Assembly: GCA_026873275.1 (NCBI GenBank)
Contig: JANTUC010000013.1
Coordinates: 868,001-932,000, forward strand
Source: Pseudopithomyces maydicus
Lineage: Eukaryota; Ascomycota; Dothideomycetes; Pleosporales; Didymosphaeriaceae
Direction of reading: 5' to 3'
DNA length: 64,000 nt
Positions 1 through 11,903 of this stretch are shown here, one piece after another; position 1 is the first letter of the stretch, and each line of letters opens with the position of its first letter. A program made the position numbers and the translations under genes. A model generated the notes under the pieces. It did no database searches. It was given only the letters and a program-made list of their open reading frames with translations, and was not told the DNA's origin.

Positions 1-150
1 GCGCTCCCCCAAGATTCACCACCGAGGCACTTAGCAGCCCCCTTCGCCCCTCCCTCGCGGCGGGCCTTACATGAAGCATCTGACGGACTTGGGCTCGCCT
101 GACCCCAGACCGCAGCCTCTAGCTCGAGGATGGCGTGCGTCTTTACCATA

Positions 151-192
151 CCGTACATACCGTACATACATACATACATAGGTACATACATA
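151..192. repeat. (CATA)n-rich microsatellite
   Basis: Imperfect tetranucleotide run of CATA/GTACATA units. It lies in gene-free DNA and creates spurious open frames on both strands. Confidence 0.8.
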
Positions 193-220
193 GTGTGCTT
201 CCCTCCATTCCTTCCTTCCC

Positions 221-295
221 TCTCACCCTTGTCCTTGTCCACGTCCATGTCCATGTCCTTGCCCTTGTCCATGCTCTTACCCTTGCCCTTGCCAA
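221..295. repeat. Degenerate 6-bp repeat (CCTTGT/CCATGT)
   Basis: About 75 bases of imperfect hexamer repeats in which CCTTGT, CCATGT and CCTTGC alternate. No gene overlaps it. Confidence 0.7.
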
Positions 296-324
296 ACTCC
301 CTTGCCCGCTTCCAGCCAAATTAA

Positions 325-351
325 TAGATAGGTAGGTAGGTAGGTAGGTAC
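325..351. repeat. (GGTA)n microsatellite
   Basis: Five to six uninterrupted GGTA units. Simple-sequence repeat in intergenic DNA. Confidence 0.85.
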
Positions 352-626
352 CGCTACGCCATGGTCCGTGACGGCACGTATGTACACATGTACGTACGTC
401 TGTGCAGAGCCATGAAACCAGCGAGGCTCTGCTGACCTAGCCGCTTGGGGAATGTGTTCTCTTTTTTGCCACTTTCATGCGTTTCTGATGGCTGGGCCTC
501 GGGGAATGCGGCTGTGTGGTCGTGGGCTGGAGGTCGCATCGGATGCATGGGGGTCGAGTGGGTTGGGGGAGCGTGGGGTTGATCCCCGAGGCGGGTGGCT
601 GACTGGCCGGCCGACCGACCGGCCGA

Positions 627-652
627 TTGACTGACTGACTGACTGACTGACC
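627..652. repeat. (TGAC)n microsatellite
   Basis: Six TGAC units, immediately preceded by a GGCC/GACC-rich stretch. Simple-sequence repeat. Confidence 0.85.
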
Positions 653-3618
653 GATCGAGGAAGTGGCTGGGGTTTCGGCATGTGTATGCAGACATACACG
701 TGGTGTGTGGTTGGTTGTAAGAGTGTGTATACAGTTGGTATGGGGGGAGTTTTGGATCGGTGGGTGCGTGGGTGGCGAGGAGGTTTGCGGTGGAGGGGTG
801 TACAGTTTGGGTGCTTTTTGGGGACTTTGAGGGGAGATTAATTGATGGTCTGGTCTGTGAGCAAAATACTTTTTGAAGTCACGGAATGCTTACAGGGAGC
901 ATTTCAGATTCGTGTGTGACGGGCGATCGTGTGCATGTAGATCTATTGTTCGAAGCTACCCGCATCAAGCCACGAACGATGGATGCTACTGTTCTCCAAT
1001 ACTTTGCGCTTTGAATCTCAATCGTTGTCTCAATCATACTGAATGATACATAAAGTCTGTATGATTAAGATTGCCTGTATATACCTTTTTCACCTTGATG
1101 TGGTGCAACATGCACTGCAAAAGATCGACGGTGAGCTTCACCGAGCTGGCTTTGTTGTATACTTTCTTGCTCCACATGCATTGAATCGTGACCATGATAT
1201 TCTTCATAAGATGGCTGACTTGATAGTACACAAGAGGAGGTATCAAGAAAGAATTGTGGTGGGAAGTCAGGTTGGTGGCTGGTAATAGCTGATTCATCCT
1301 ACAATGAGTCTACTGCCCTAATCAGTTTGTTACTGGTGATTTTACATACACCGCACTATATTAAAACGGATTTGTTACTGTATGCAATTTCATAATAACT
1401 ACCAGTGCTGATGGCGAGGTTCATTCGTTCATTTAAATGTAACTCTGCTTATCGTTGTGATTGATCAGTCCAAATCACAGCGATAGCAACCAAGTGGCGA
1501 ATTCAACTCATCCTATCTACTCAATGGGCTCCTATGTATCACAAAGAGACGATTTGTTGTAATATCAATGACACAATAGGAAGATAAGAACGCGTTGGGA
1601 CGGTAGCGCAGGATAGCCATTTCCAGCACCATGAATGAGGGACACCATGTACAACTGAACTATGATACCTCAAGCAGACACAACCACTCGTGATTGATTA
1701 ATAGGAGATCTTTCCGGGAACATTACGTCACGAAAGATCCAACTCCATCATTGCGCATGTGAAGTAAGGGCATGTGATTTCAGCAGTCTTTCATTTAGCG
1801 TTGCAAGGACCTGTACAGGCCATGCCGACTTCAGTCAAAGAAAATTAGCCAAAAGAGAATCAGCAGAAGATAAACAAGAAGCAACGGAATCATCAACTAT
1901 AAGTACTAGAGTAATACACCAAACATATGAGGGTGAAAGAAATTGATGAGGGCACGGACAGCAAGTTTGATCTCATCAAGCCAGAGGCAATTAAATCTAG
2001 TCCATTTCCCTGAGTTCAACACTGATATCCCCATCCACCCACCCCTGTCCCAACGATACAACAGTTGAGTCGCCCTGTAGTTTTTTTTATCAGCCAACGT
2101 GGCTGGTAGGGTGCGGAGAAAAACTATAAAAACCCGACCCTCCCATCCAGTGCCCCATCGGCTTGCACTTATATCCCCATAAATGTTACACCGCATGCTG
2201 CGGTGCTCCTGTCGGAAGGATGACTTTTTCCTCATAGGGGTTGGAAGGAGGGTCCCTACCTTGCTTGTTCAGAACAACCCTCAGCCACACAAACCACACT
2301 CCCGATCGCCAGACCACAGGCATTGTAACCTATAAGGAGACAAGTAGTCGGTCGAGTCTTTGGGTATGCCACATGGTTTGTGTGTGTGAGCGGGTGTCTT
2401 GAAGAAGGAAGGATGGGATGCCGACAGCTCCAATGAGGACCGGTGATGATATGATGCCTACATCCTCTATGGTTAGGTTCTTTCTCTTTTATCTCAACGG
2501 AAGAGGTAACCAAGCCTGGAAGAATCTGGCACTAGCTGAGGTCCTAAGGGGATGTAAAGTGCATCGATACAAGAAGGTGGGTGAAGGTGGTGTAGGCACG
2601 ACGGAAATTGTGGACGAGAGGGAAAGAGATGGACGATGAAGATGGCATTCAATGGGAAGATATTTGGACGAGTTCGGGCATGAATGTGAGAAAAGATGCA
2701 TCTGGAGTGAAATGAAAGAGTCTTGGAGGTCAAGGTGCAAAGGTTTTATTCAGAGCGGCCTGTCTTGTTCTTTCCCATTGCTATGACAACAGTCCAGAGG
2801 AAGGGCAGGCAAGACGCATCACGATGCAGATGTTAACGAAGAAAGTGCAAAGCGCTATTATGTATAAGGCCCTGCGGAGATGAGGCAGGCGTGAGCCGGA
2901 GAAAAGCCTCGACACTTCTTAGGTTGTAACGACATAGACGTGTGAACATAAGACTGGCACAATGTTTGGTGCCTGGTTGAAAAATTCCATCGGAGTTTAT
3001 CCCATATGAGCTTCGAAATATCTTTTGTGACGTGTGGTAACACAGCTATGATCGTAAAGAATGGCTATACTGCGACATTTTATCGTCAACAGCTGCACGT
3101 TGTTCGTGCATTCTGGAATTGTAAAGGTCTTGTTTTTTAGTAAATGTTCTCTCTTCTTAAAACATATCAAGAGCTGATATTAACTGGCTTAGAAGGGAAG
3201 TAATGCATTGGTCAAAGGGGAAGTCTTCTCCAACCAAATGCATTCGGGCTTTCTGTGCCAATATTGATAGCCACGACACATGTCTCGCGATGATAGAAAG
3301 TGAAATGCGTCAAACAACAATCTCATTGAATGCGAATAAGGAACGGCCAATCCGTATGTGATAGTGCTGTTCCTGAAACATGCTATCGTCTGGTATGTTA
3401 AATCTCAGAACACGCGCGCAGCTGCAAAACTTAACAGCAACCTCTATCCATACATCACATCTGTCATCCTGTTCCTAATCTATTCAAATATCTTTATCTA
3501 ACCTCAAATATGCATGTCATGTTTTTTTAACATTATCAACGGCCCGAGGGAAGTACAAAAGTGCCCATCCACACAATGTAAGAATTCACCTCCCTCACAT
3601 TCAGCCACTTCCTTCCCT

Positions 3619-5843
3619 TCACCTATCCGCCCCTTTATCCCATGCCGTATCTCCCAACCACTTCAGCTCTTGGTTCTCTTCGTTGATCACCCCTTTCTCC
3701 CTACCCTCGCCACGCACATCGACTTGCACTGGACCATCCCCCTGTACGCCTAATCCAAGGAACGTTCTCCCCCTTTCCACCAGCACCGGGAACAAGTAAT
3801 CCTTAATATTCCAAGGCCCTACATCTCGCCTCTCTAAAGCTTGACGATGTAGCTGCAACGTCCCCGTGGCCATCCAATCCGCCTTCTTCGCTTGCCGAAG
3901 GTGCGTGATAGAGCGGAACCAAAAGATCTGCTTGTGTCAGATTGCTCGAATGCCTTGTACGGAGAACCTACCTGCTGGATGATCGTCCAATCGAGCAATA
4001 TCAATACCGAGCCTACGCCCAAGATGATGAACATACCGACCACGCTCACGCTGACGTGTGCGGTGGATCTGATCTTCTGATTCTGGCAGATATTCAGCTC
4101 ATTTCCATCCGTCGGTGTCTTGATCTGAGTGAGCGAGTTGAGTCCCGGTCGTATATCAAAGTTCTCTGGTGATGCGAACTCGTTAATGCGACGCTGGAGT
4201 ACAGCCAGGGATAGATTATGCAGATTATGCGCTTCCTGTTTCCAATGAGTATCCGGGAGTGGGGACGAGGTCGTAGACTTCATCGTGAAAACGAAGTCCC
4301 TCGCAAGTAGGATTGAATTGTCGAGAATCGTGGTCGCCCATTGCAGGACCATGCTCCATGCTGCTTTCCACACGATACGGAATATCGCTGCTTGTTGTGG
4401 CGAAAGCTGCAGGTCGCCATCATCGACACTGTGTAGCGCACGGTAAAGCCCTGTAAGTTCTGTGCATTTTCCTTTCGCTGTATTGCAAAATTGGTATTGC
4501 TCTGTGCATCCAAGGACAGAAAGATCAGCCGTGGGCGTGAAGAAGTTCTTGCCGGTATTGCCGGTAGTGAAGGAATTGTTATGCGCGTTGAACAGGACAT
4601 CATTGACCTCGTTTGTGTACTTGGCTTTATTGAAAATAGAGATCAGAGTAACGTCAGCGTCGTCGCGCTGGAAATCTGAGATAGGAGCGAAGTCGCTGGC
4701 TGTTTTGTTGTCGACGTAAGCAGTGACAGCACTATGTGCGTATTAGCCGCGAGTCAATGATGGACCGTGGAAAACTTACAGAACTGTATAAGGATCCTGC
4801 CAGTAGTCTTTCTGGTACTGGCTGATGCAAAAGGTAGTGTTTTTTGTCTGGTACTTCGGGCTCGTGGCTCGACATCCTATTGGGCCGTACCCAAACTCCC
4901 AGAATCGTACACTTGTATTGGTCTTGCCGCCAAAGGCTTCTACAAGATTGTCTCTCCAGCCAGTTGCATATTTTTCGCTGTCTATGGGAGCACAGCTGGT
5001 CACACGTCGGATTGAGACATCCTCAACCTCTGGGAAGTTCATACTGAGGTCTCTGCTTGAAGAGACATGTCCTGAATCATACAGAACAGCATTGGGCGCA
5101 GCGCAGGAACTCTCTCGGAATGGGCAAGTTGCATTCTCAACGGCTGAAGCACCCTTGCCTTGTAAGTGAGTTTTGACATAAATATTGCAGTCAGTCGTGC
5201 CGCCGTCGAGATGGTTGTTATAACACGATCGAGCGTAGGCCGCACTCTTGGTAAGCGTCAATCGTCCAAACAGCGATTCGGAATTGAAAGTGACCAATTG
5301 TTCGCCTTCGAGATTGTACGCTTCTTGTGCACGGATATTCGAGATTTCTTTCGGGTAGCCGCATACCTTGTCTCTCACGAGCGCTGAACCTGCGTCTGTA
5401 GAAGCGATCTGAGATGAGAAAAGACCCGCCACACCGAAGAAAGTCATATGCACAACCGTAATCAGAATGAGCCAGATAGCCTTCCGGAACGGTGAGTCGA
5501 CTTTTCCTCTCCATGCTAGCGTGGAGCGGCCCAGGTTGTAAAGCGCGTTTGGTGCTGTGATCGCGTTGCGAAGAATGGTCTGCTGCTGGTGGAACAATCC
5601 ATCTCGGGGACTCGTCGTAGAGCGGCTTTGATGAAGAACGAAACAGACAACGCGCCAAAAGCAGGCACCGGAGAACTGTACAAACAATGTAAGGAATGAT
5701 ACAAGAATAAAACCTTGTTCTTGTGGTAAGGTCAAAGTGGCGCCGTTGGTTCTACCCAGCTCTGGATTTGTTTTAGCACGATGAACATACGAAGATACCA
5801 AATGGATGCTCACCCCAGTCAATCCAGAAGCCTGTATAGACAT
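3619..5843 (-). CDS. Fungal multi-pass membrane protein, unknown function
   Basis: Three exons read as one 710-residue protein: 4780-5843, 3972-4731 and 3619-3927. The introns are 48 and 44 bp with GTAAGT and GTAGGT donors, and the phases agree. Hydrophobic segments lie near the N-terminus (around residues 45-75), around residues 120-145, and near residue 585, just before the last intron. Between the second and third is a large region with several cysteines and Asn-X-Ser/Thr sites, which suggests an extracytoplasmic domain. The C-terminal ~100 residues are soluble and acidic. The layout (membrane pair, long glycosylatable domain, membrane helix, cytosolic tail) resembles orphan fungal membrane proteins, but I do not recognise a family and propose no activity. 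The start is the ATG at 5843. Confidence 0.75.
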
Positions 5844-6631
5844 CGTTCGCCATGTTCAAATGGGTGACAGTTGAATGTGAAGGAGAGGACTACAGTCGTG
5901 CGAGATAATGGGCGTTGAGCATCTTTTGATGCGCTTTGTGCACCTGGCCCCATCATGTCCTGAGCGTCGCTCTACATACACTATCAATTCGGCTCACATA
6001 CCAAGCCACTTGCCCCACAGCATGAGGTCTATAAATTATTCGACAGGCAAATATAATGCACGACCCCAAATTGATGTCATGGGCTGTTGTGCACGAAATG
6101 TCATTTACAACCGTCTTATCAAATATACAATGTACACGGATAGTATAGTTTGCAACGAAGTATGTGCTTGGAACGAGATACATACCTAGAAGAGCCTCGC
6201 TAGCGAGCGATTGTGAAACGGCACCGTGGGGTTGCGCTAAATATAAATAGACTAAACCGTACCAGAACTAGAGAGTTGTGACATTGTGGGTCCGTACGGT
6301 CGGGGACGGACGGTCGGTCGGAGAAGGGTTCAATGTGGATCATGTATCTTGTGCGAGGCTCCTCTTATACTTTCAGTATTCGATCAGCGGGAGAATGCAC
6401 CCGAAGGCTGAGCTTCGAAATAATCAACATGGTTAACAAGCTCCCAGTCTCACTAATTGCACGTCGATCTATCAATTTTGCCCTGAAATAACAATACAAT
6501 GGTCAAAGACATAACCAATTCTTATTGTTTTACGCCGCATTTTTATCCGGCAGTAACTTACAAGAAGGCTGAGCCACAAACACCTACTCTGCATAGACCC
6601 TGAGTATCATACGAATGGCACATAGAAAGCA
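5844..6631. other. Intergenic, no gene seen
   Basis: This lies between the start of the membrane-protein gene and the end of the protease gene, so it should hold the former's promoter and the latter's 3' end. A short CGG/GGTC-rich imperfect repeat sits near 6295-6322. Nothing else is recognisable. Confidence 0.5.
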
Positions 6632-9600
6632 TCAAGCACCCACAGTAACCCCTGGGCAACTTTTCGGGTGAAATCCCACCAAATCCTCCGCCTTCCCATT
6701 GTTGTCGTTATCTGCCCCCGGCCACACCGTAGCTGCATTCTCCATGTCTATACCAACGTTGCGACTCAAATATGCCCCCAGCCCACCAGGGGCCACAATA
6801 CTAAGATTCGTCTTGGGGTACTGGTTGCCCAACACCACATGGGGTGACCCCAGTGCCATGTAGCCACTACTAGGGGCGTTCGCCGTGACCTGCGTATTCG
6901 CCAGCGCAGTATAAAAAATCCCGTGTGCCGCGAAATATGGGCGAAAGTCGAACCCTGTGATGAGCGAGAGCGATACAACCAAGAAGTCGTTACCGATCAT
7001 GGCAGCGACAGTGGAGCCTGCGCCGTACACGGCGTCGTTCGTATAGCTATAGCGGCTGAATCCCATTGACGCGGCATCTGCCTGCCATGTGGTGGCATTG
7101 GCGGCATAAGCGGAGAAGAGACGAGCAGCCGCGTACAGAAGCGTGTAGATATTTCTACCGTCAGCGAGGACCGCACCATTCGCGAGCTTTTTCCCTTGCA
7201 GGATCTGCGGCAGCGCAAAGTAGAAGCTCATACGCTCTCCGTTGTTCACAGCGTAGCCACTGTTGCTCCAGATGGCATCGGCGAGCATGACGTCGGAGCG
7301 GGTACCCAGGGGAAAGGCGCCGAGCACTTTGCACGTGTGGTCGAGCACCACGTTTTGACCGTTCTGTCGCAGCTTTGAATACGCGGACTGGTGCGCACTG
7401 AATGCAATTGTCATATCCTCATTGTCGTGGCGACGTAACGGGCCATCGTCTCTGCCGGTGCCGAAACGGCTTGGAAGCTCAAGGCGAAAGTAGGCCCATT
7501 GGTTGAAATAAGGGAAAATGTTGTTTGAAACTTCTGTGCTTCGTATGGAATAGTTGGGCCAGCTGTTTATCATGTCGATCTGCTTTCCAAGCCGAGTATC
7601 TGGCCAGTAGATATTCAACGCTGCTCGTTGGAGGTTATGTCCTAGCTCATGGCCTTCACCCCAGCCAATAGGTGCGGGTGCGGTACTGGACGTGATTGGA
7701 TTTCCAGAGCATAGTTGACCACAAGCAGCGTACGCGTCATAAGTCAGATGCTGAACGCCAGTTATCCGATGTATGGTCTCATCCAAACAATTCCACTTCA
7801 GAAATTGACATAATTTCTGGACTTCAGTAGGCAGTGACATGTCTAAAGACTCTCCATCAATCTTGAGCCCTGCCATTCGATATTCTCGTTCGGCCCAATT
7901 CTTCTTGTAGTCAATCATCAATTGCCCCAAACCGGACATGGTGGTATTATAATAAATCTTACGACCGACACCGACGTCTAAGCCTTCTAGAGATAGTGAT
8001 TGCTTGAGCTTTCCAGCAGGAACATGTAGCTCGAAGCCACTTCCCACGATATCCACCCAGTAAGCCGGTGATTTCATCAAATCTTGAGCTAACCGTTTCA
8101 GAGAGGCATCGTCGCTGGCGTCAAGAACAGCAAAGTGCTTGCTCACGTTGGAAAACGACAAACTTGCTTGGCGTGGGCTGGTTAAAGTACTTCCATCAAG
8201 ACCGACATAAAGCGGACCACCGTACGGCGAATTCACGGTGACTGGAACTCCAGGTTGTAGCATGATCCATGGCCCAACAGGGAATTGGGGACGATTATAC
8301 AGCGATGTTCCCGCTGAGGTATACTCCGCCGTTCGACTATTGGCGTTACGGGTCGCAAAGGTGCGTACCGCGATCGGTATTCCAGGATCATTATTCAGCA
8401 TAATTGTAGCTGCCTGCCCAGGAACTTGTGTGAAACCTGTTGATGTCCACTCGTCGGAGAGAGTGGAGTTCAATACCAAACGATAAGAGCCGATGTTCGG
8501 GAAACTGGGGGCAGCACATCGGCCAGCCTGGTAATCATCACCATCGAAACACCATAGGGAGCCAAGGTCGGAGGCACGTGGGGTAGATAGCGTACTCATC
8601 GGTACAATCCAGTCGGCGAACAAAGCTCTGGTTACAGTTACGCCATCAGTCCTAGTATTTATTGGGTACTTGATGGCTACAGCGGTATCTGTAGATAAGC
8701 GTGAACCGACTCGAATCTTGTTGGCAAGGAGAACCAAGAGGCGTAGTGCTTCCGTGTTGAGACCACTGGATGCTTTGAAAACATCACGGCCAGATAAAGT
8801 AATCCCGTTAATACTGGTTTGCAGGTTGTGGATTGCAGAAAAATACTGTAGCGCGTGTGTAGTCACGCCAGTCGAGGGGCTTTCTACACACTCTCCAATT
8901 CGTATGCTCCGGACAATCTGCCCGTTCGCTGCGATACACGCAGCGTAATCTGAGGGTCGCAATGGGTCGTTGGTAAGATAAGATACTATGTTAAGAACAT
9001 CTTTTCGGAATTCGTCGTTGATTATCTTATTGGGAACTTGGTAGCTCTTGGGTGAGTTTTGGATCACTTTGTGCCCAGCAAAATAGTTTTGTCTGAGCGA
9101 TATGCCCAGCTGGGCCGTAACCTTCCATGAAATCGGACTGTAGTTACCATCCTCTGTCATAATCAGCAAGGGTATTCCACTTCGATATGCTTGCACTATG
9201 GCATTAGCGACAGCATCGTCACCCGGATTGCGATCGTCGCCCACTATCAAGATATCTGCGTTTTGGAGACACGAGTTACTATTACCGACAAAATCGCACG
9301 CGTTGTTCCCAGGCCTGCCGTTATTGATTTGCACTTTTGGAAACAACTGAGCGATTGCAGTTCTCGTATAAATCTCCGCGCTATCCTTGATTCCTGCAAG
9401 AACTATGCTGACGTTCGAGCCGACATCTTCCCCACGTGTACCGATAGGAAGCCCGAGAAGCCAAATCAAAAGGTTTTCGTCGAACGCTTGCATGCCCGGG
9501 TCGCTCACAGGCTTCCAGAGTGGATAAGTACCCGCGTCATCCGTGACGAAAGGGTTGCCGCCCATGTACGCCAATCGTGTGTCAAATCCCGAAGCAGTCC

Positions 9601-10456
9601 CAGCAGCAGCTAAAGGGGAGTTGTTTGGAAAGTCTCCAGGTTTGAGATTTTTATTCGCAAAGAGTATATTTTGCAAACCTCCGGGATCGTTGACATAGGC
9701 AGTGTTTGGGTTCAGCAGCCAGGTGAGAGGAGCATTGTCGGGTATAAGCTGAAATCCCAAAGAGATTCGCGCATTCAGTGAATTAGGGAGGGCACCTAAC
9801 AATTCTTTCTCAGTGACAAGGCCTTCATTTCCCGACTGCAGCGCATTCGCCATGCGGGACTGGAGTGGCGCAAGGGACGTCGGAACTTTCGAGGTTGTAG
9901 GTCGTGCTGTGGATTTTGTAGATGATTTCTTGGTCGATGTAGAGCTCCTTCTGACGCTTGAAGATTTAGGTTTTGCGGTTGTAGTGATCTTAGCGCTTGA
10001 TCTTCTCGACGTTGGGGTCGGTCTTGCCGTCGAGCGTGGCGACGAACGCAAAGAAGTTGATCCAGCTCTCACCGGAGGGCGAGATGAAGGCCGCGACGTG
10101 CTCTTGTTGCTCGAGACTGCTTTTGGGGTGGGTTTGATTGACGTCATCCTTCTGGACGAGGTCGTGGCTCTTTTGCTTGTGGTTGCTGCTTTGACTGACG
10201 ATTGACGTAATGACGTCTTGCGTACTGCAGTTGACGTTCTCTTCAAGGATGACTTTATCGTCACTCGAGGAGGCTGTTGGGAGCTTCTTATGGAAGATCG
10301 GCGGGTTGAAGTTACAGCCTCTAGTCTCTGTACATCAGGCCGAAATTCACCATTCTCAATTTGTTCGAAAGGCGCGACTGCGAGTACATTAGATGCTGTC
10401 ACATGATGGCCGAATAGAAAGAGGACGACGGTGAACAGTCCGACACAGAACTTCAT
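6632..10456 (-). CDS. Secreted M60-like (enhancin/AcfD-type) metallopeptidase
   Basis: Single-exon protein of 1,274 residues from the ATG at 10456; an in-frame GTG ten codons upstream is not needed. It starts with a clear signal peptide (MKFCVGLFTVVLFLFGHHVTA). Residues ~50-200 are a very basic Ser/Thr/Arg/Lys-rich stretch, probably a flexible, O-glycosylated stalk. Around residue 937 is GEGHELGHN, the HExxH zinc motif, followed ~35 residues later by STEVSNNIF, the expected position of the third (Glu) zinc ligand in peptidase family M60. The preceding ~600 residues have the look of the large N-terminal part of AcfD/ImpA-type M60 proteins. Family members cleave glycosylated, mucin-like proteins. 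That substrate class is inference here. It would act outside the cell or at the wall. Confidence 0.8.
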   Translation of the reverse strand: MKFCVGLFTVVLFLFGHHVTASNVLAVAPFEQIENGEFRPDVQRLEAVTSTRRSSIRSSQQPPRVTIKSSLKRTSTAVRKTSLRQSSVKAATTSKRATTSSRRMTSIKPTPKAVSSNKSTSRPSSRPPVRAGSTSLRSSPRSTARPTPTSRRSSAKITTTAKPKSSSVRRSSTSTKKSSTKSTARPTTSKVPTSLAPLQSRMANALQSGNEGLVTEKELLGALPNSLNARISLGFQLIPDNAPLTWLLNPNTAYVNDPGGLQNILFANKNLKPGDFPNNSPLAAAGTASGFDTRLAYMGGNPFVTDDAGTYPLWKPVSDPGMQAFDENLLIWLLGLPIGTRGEDVGSNVSIVLAGIKDSAEIYTRTAIAQLFPKVQINNGRPGNNACDFVGNSNSCLQNADILIVGDDRNPGDDAVANAIVQAYRSGIPLLIMTEDGNYSPISWKVTAQLGISLRQNYFAGHKVIQNSPKSYQVPNKIINDEFRKDVLNIVSYLTNDPLRPSDYAACIAANGQIVRSIRIGECVESPSTGVTTHALQYFSAIHNLQTSINGITLSGRDVFKASSGLNTEALRLLVLLANKIRVGSRLSTDTAVAIKYPINTRTDGVTVTRALFADWIVPMSTLSTPRASDLGSLWCFDGDDYQAGRCAAPSFPNIGSYRLVLNSTLSDEWTSTGFTQVPGQAATIMLNNDPGIPIAVRTFATRNANSRTAEYTSAGTSLYNRPQFPVGPWIMLQPGVPVTVNSPYGGPLYVGLDGSTLTSPRQASLSFSNVSKHFAVLDASDDASLKRLAQDLMKSPAYWVDIVGSGFELHVPAGKLKQSLSLEGLDVGVGRKIYYNTTMSGLGQLMIDYKKNWAEREYRMAGLKIDGESLDMSLPTEVQKLCQFLKWNCLDETIHRITGVQHLTYDAYAACGQLCSGNPITSSTAPAPIGWGEGHELGHNLQRAALNIYWPDTRLGKQIDMINSWPNYSIRSTEVSNNIFPYFNQWAYFRLELPSRFGTGRDDGPLRRHDNEDMTIAFSAHQSAYSKLRQNGQNVVLDHTCKVLGAFPLGTRSDVMLADAIWSNSGYAVNNGERMSFYFALPQILQGKKLANGAVLADGRNIYTLLYAAARLFSAYAANATTWQADAASMGFSRYSYTNDAVYGAGSTVAAMIGNDFLVVSLSLITGFDFRPYFAAHGIFYTALANTQVTANAPSSGYMALGSPHVVLGNQYPKTNLSIVAPGGLGAYLSRNVGIDMENAATVWPGADNDNNGKAEDLVGFHPKSCPGVTVGA

Positions 10457-11030
10457 TGTGAATACGATTGCGACTGTTCCTACCACTCGAGTTCATTCTT
10501 CGTCATATATGCATGTCAGGATAGAAGGACTGGAATGTTCACCAATGGATAAGGGATTTGACCAAACATGTGCCGGCATTCCGCGCGCCAACACAAATGC
10601 TTGGTCACTTAGACACAGGCGCAAAACTGTCGAGATTATTGAAAACTCGTTACCTTCTATCTGTCATCTGGCTGCTACCGCTATGATCTGATCATGTCAA
10701 TCACGATGATAAACGAAGATGGCCCGGGAAACTTACATATATTCATCAGTTCCTGCAATTCTTATCCAGAGTCTCATTCATCAACCCGACTACTTTCATA
10801 TTTAAAGAGTCGGCAGGCTTATTTCAAGTCCAATTATTTCGAAGTAGGAGACTCTTTCCAAGATACAACACAACCACGGCATCGGTGACTGAATCCGAGC
10901 GCCACGGCAGCTGAATGAGCATTTCCCATGGAATTTCTCATCCATGGACGGTGTTCCTCTTCCTGGTATGGTGACTGCAGGCCAAGTGGCCTACTACGAT
11001 GTTTTCTCCGTCTGCCCCCAATGTCCCCGT
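10457..11030. other. Intergenic, promoter side of protease gene
   Basis: 574 bp between the protease start and the MED21 stop. It presumably contains the protease promoter and the MED21 3' end. No further gene or repeat is seen. Confidence 0.5.
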
Positions 11031-11498
11031 TTAGCCGGAGCCGACCTTCCCAGCCCTCACAATCTTATCCTCGACCTGCTTTACCAGCGCCTGCTTCTCT
11101 TGTACAGCTGCTTTCATCTCGCCCTCGAGCGCCTCAAGCTCCTTCTCCAGCTCCTTCATCCTGGCCAATTGCTCCTCCTCGCTGTTCTTCAAGCCAGGCA
11201 AGGCGGAAATCAGGGCCTCGATCTGCTTTTCCTTGAAGAGCATGTCTCTGCTCAACTCGGCAATGTCCTTTTGGTACTGCTCCTGGGAGACGGGCGGTTC
11301 TGGAGCGGGTGGCAGGTGCGGATTGTTTGGGTTGGCCTGCAGGGCGGTCTGATGCTGGTGCTCGGCGTAGGAGGAGAGGGTGGGCTGGCCAGGGATGGCG
11401 GCTGGAGGCGCGCGGACGCGGATGTAGGCGAAGGAGGACTGCATCTGGTTGAGAAGCATGTCGAGCTCGTCCTGGATCTGGGTGAGGATGTCGGACAT
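11031..11498 (-). CDS. Mediator complex subunit 21 (Med21/Srb7)
   Basis: Predicted 155-residue protein. I chose the ATG at 11498 because the sequence then begins MSDILTQIQDELDMLLNQM, the conserved Med21 start. The frame stays open upstream to 11852, but that part is basic, low complexity and unlike the family. A proline-rich linker (residues ~35-75) is followed by a long coiled coil (about 78-150) rich in Glu/Lys/Leu heptads, as expected for the Med7-Med21 hinge dimer. Med21 is an essential subunit of the Mediator middle module, bridging transcription factors and RNA polymerase II in the nucleus. The length matches fungal Med21. It diverges from the RRG7-like gene, whose ATG is 405 bp away. 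Confidence 0.9.
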   Translation of the reverse strand: MSDILTQIQDELDMLLNQMQSSFAYIRVRAPPAAIPGQPTLSSYAEHQHQTALQANPNNPHLPPAPEPPVSQEQYQKDIAELSRDMLFKEKQIEALISALPGLKNSEEEQLARMKELEKELEALEGEMKAAVQEKQALVKQVEDKIVRAGKVGSG

Positions 11499-11903
11499 GG
11501 CGATGTTTGTGAGAGGGTCGACGACGGACGATGTGGGGTGAAGGGCGTGGGTCGATTGTGGCGTGTTCGCGCGTCGAGGGGGAAAGAAGGCGATGGTGGT
11601 GGTGATGTGGTCGACGCGTTCGAGGAAAGAGCGGGTGTGGTGACGGCGGGGAGAGGCAGGAACAAGGGTAGGTCGTAGCTGCCGCGGCGTAGGGCTGACT
11701 AGCGCGTTTGGAAGGTGGGCGATCCGAAAAGTTACGCGACGAGTGACTCGGCGATTGTCCAGCTGCAAGTTGCAATTGACAAGACAGACGCAGGAACGCC
11801 GCCCTCTCTCCTGGCTGTTCCGCTTTCTTTTTATTTCTAACCATGATTCCATTTCTCAACCAGTTGTCTAGCGAACCGTAATGCGCCTTCTTGCCCGCCC
11901 AGC
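11499..11903. promoter_or_regulatory. Bidirectional promoter region of MED21 and RRG7-like gene
   Basis: 405 bp separate the two divergent start codons, so both promoters must lie here. The MED21-proximal half is GC-rich and remains open as an N-terminal extension of the MED21 frame, but the predicted peptide there has no family features. No TATA box is obvious, in keeping with housekeeping genes. Confidence 0.5.

Larger units (their letters stand above)
1..3618. other. Gene-free stretch with simple repeats
   Basis: I see no credible gene on either strand here. The open frames are short, lack recognisable motifs and overlap one another on both strands. The first 700 bases hold several microsatellites, listed separately. 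The rest is moderately AT-rich unique sequence with no tRNA-like fold and no transposon-like protein fragment that I recognise. It could be intergenic sequence downstream of a gene outside the window. Confidence 0.6.

Noticed and set aside
354..699. Overlapping frames of 60-113 codons on both strands
   Set aside because: They are read out of microsatellites and GGCC/GACC-rich repeats and give low-complexity peptides.
11499..11852. 118-codon N-terminal extension of MED21
   Set aside because: Basic low-complexity sequence absent from the family; MED21 starts naturally at MSDILTQ.
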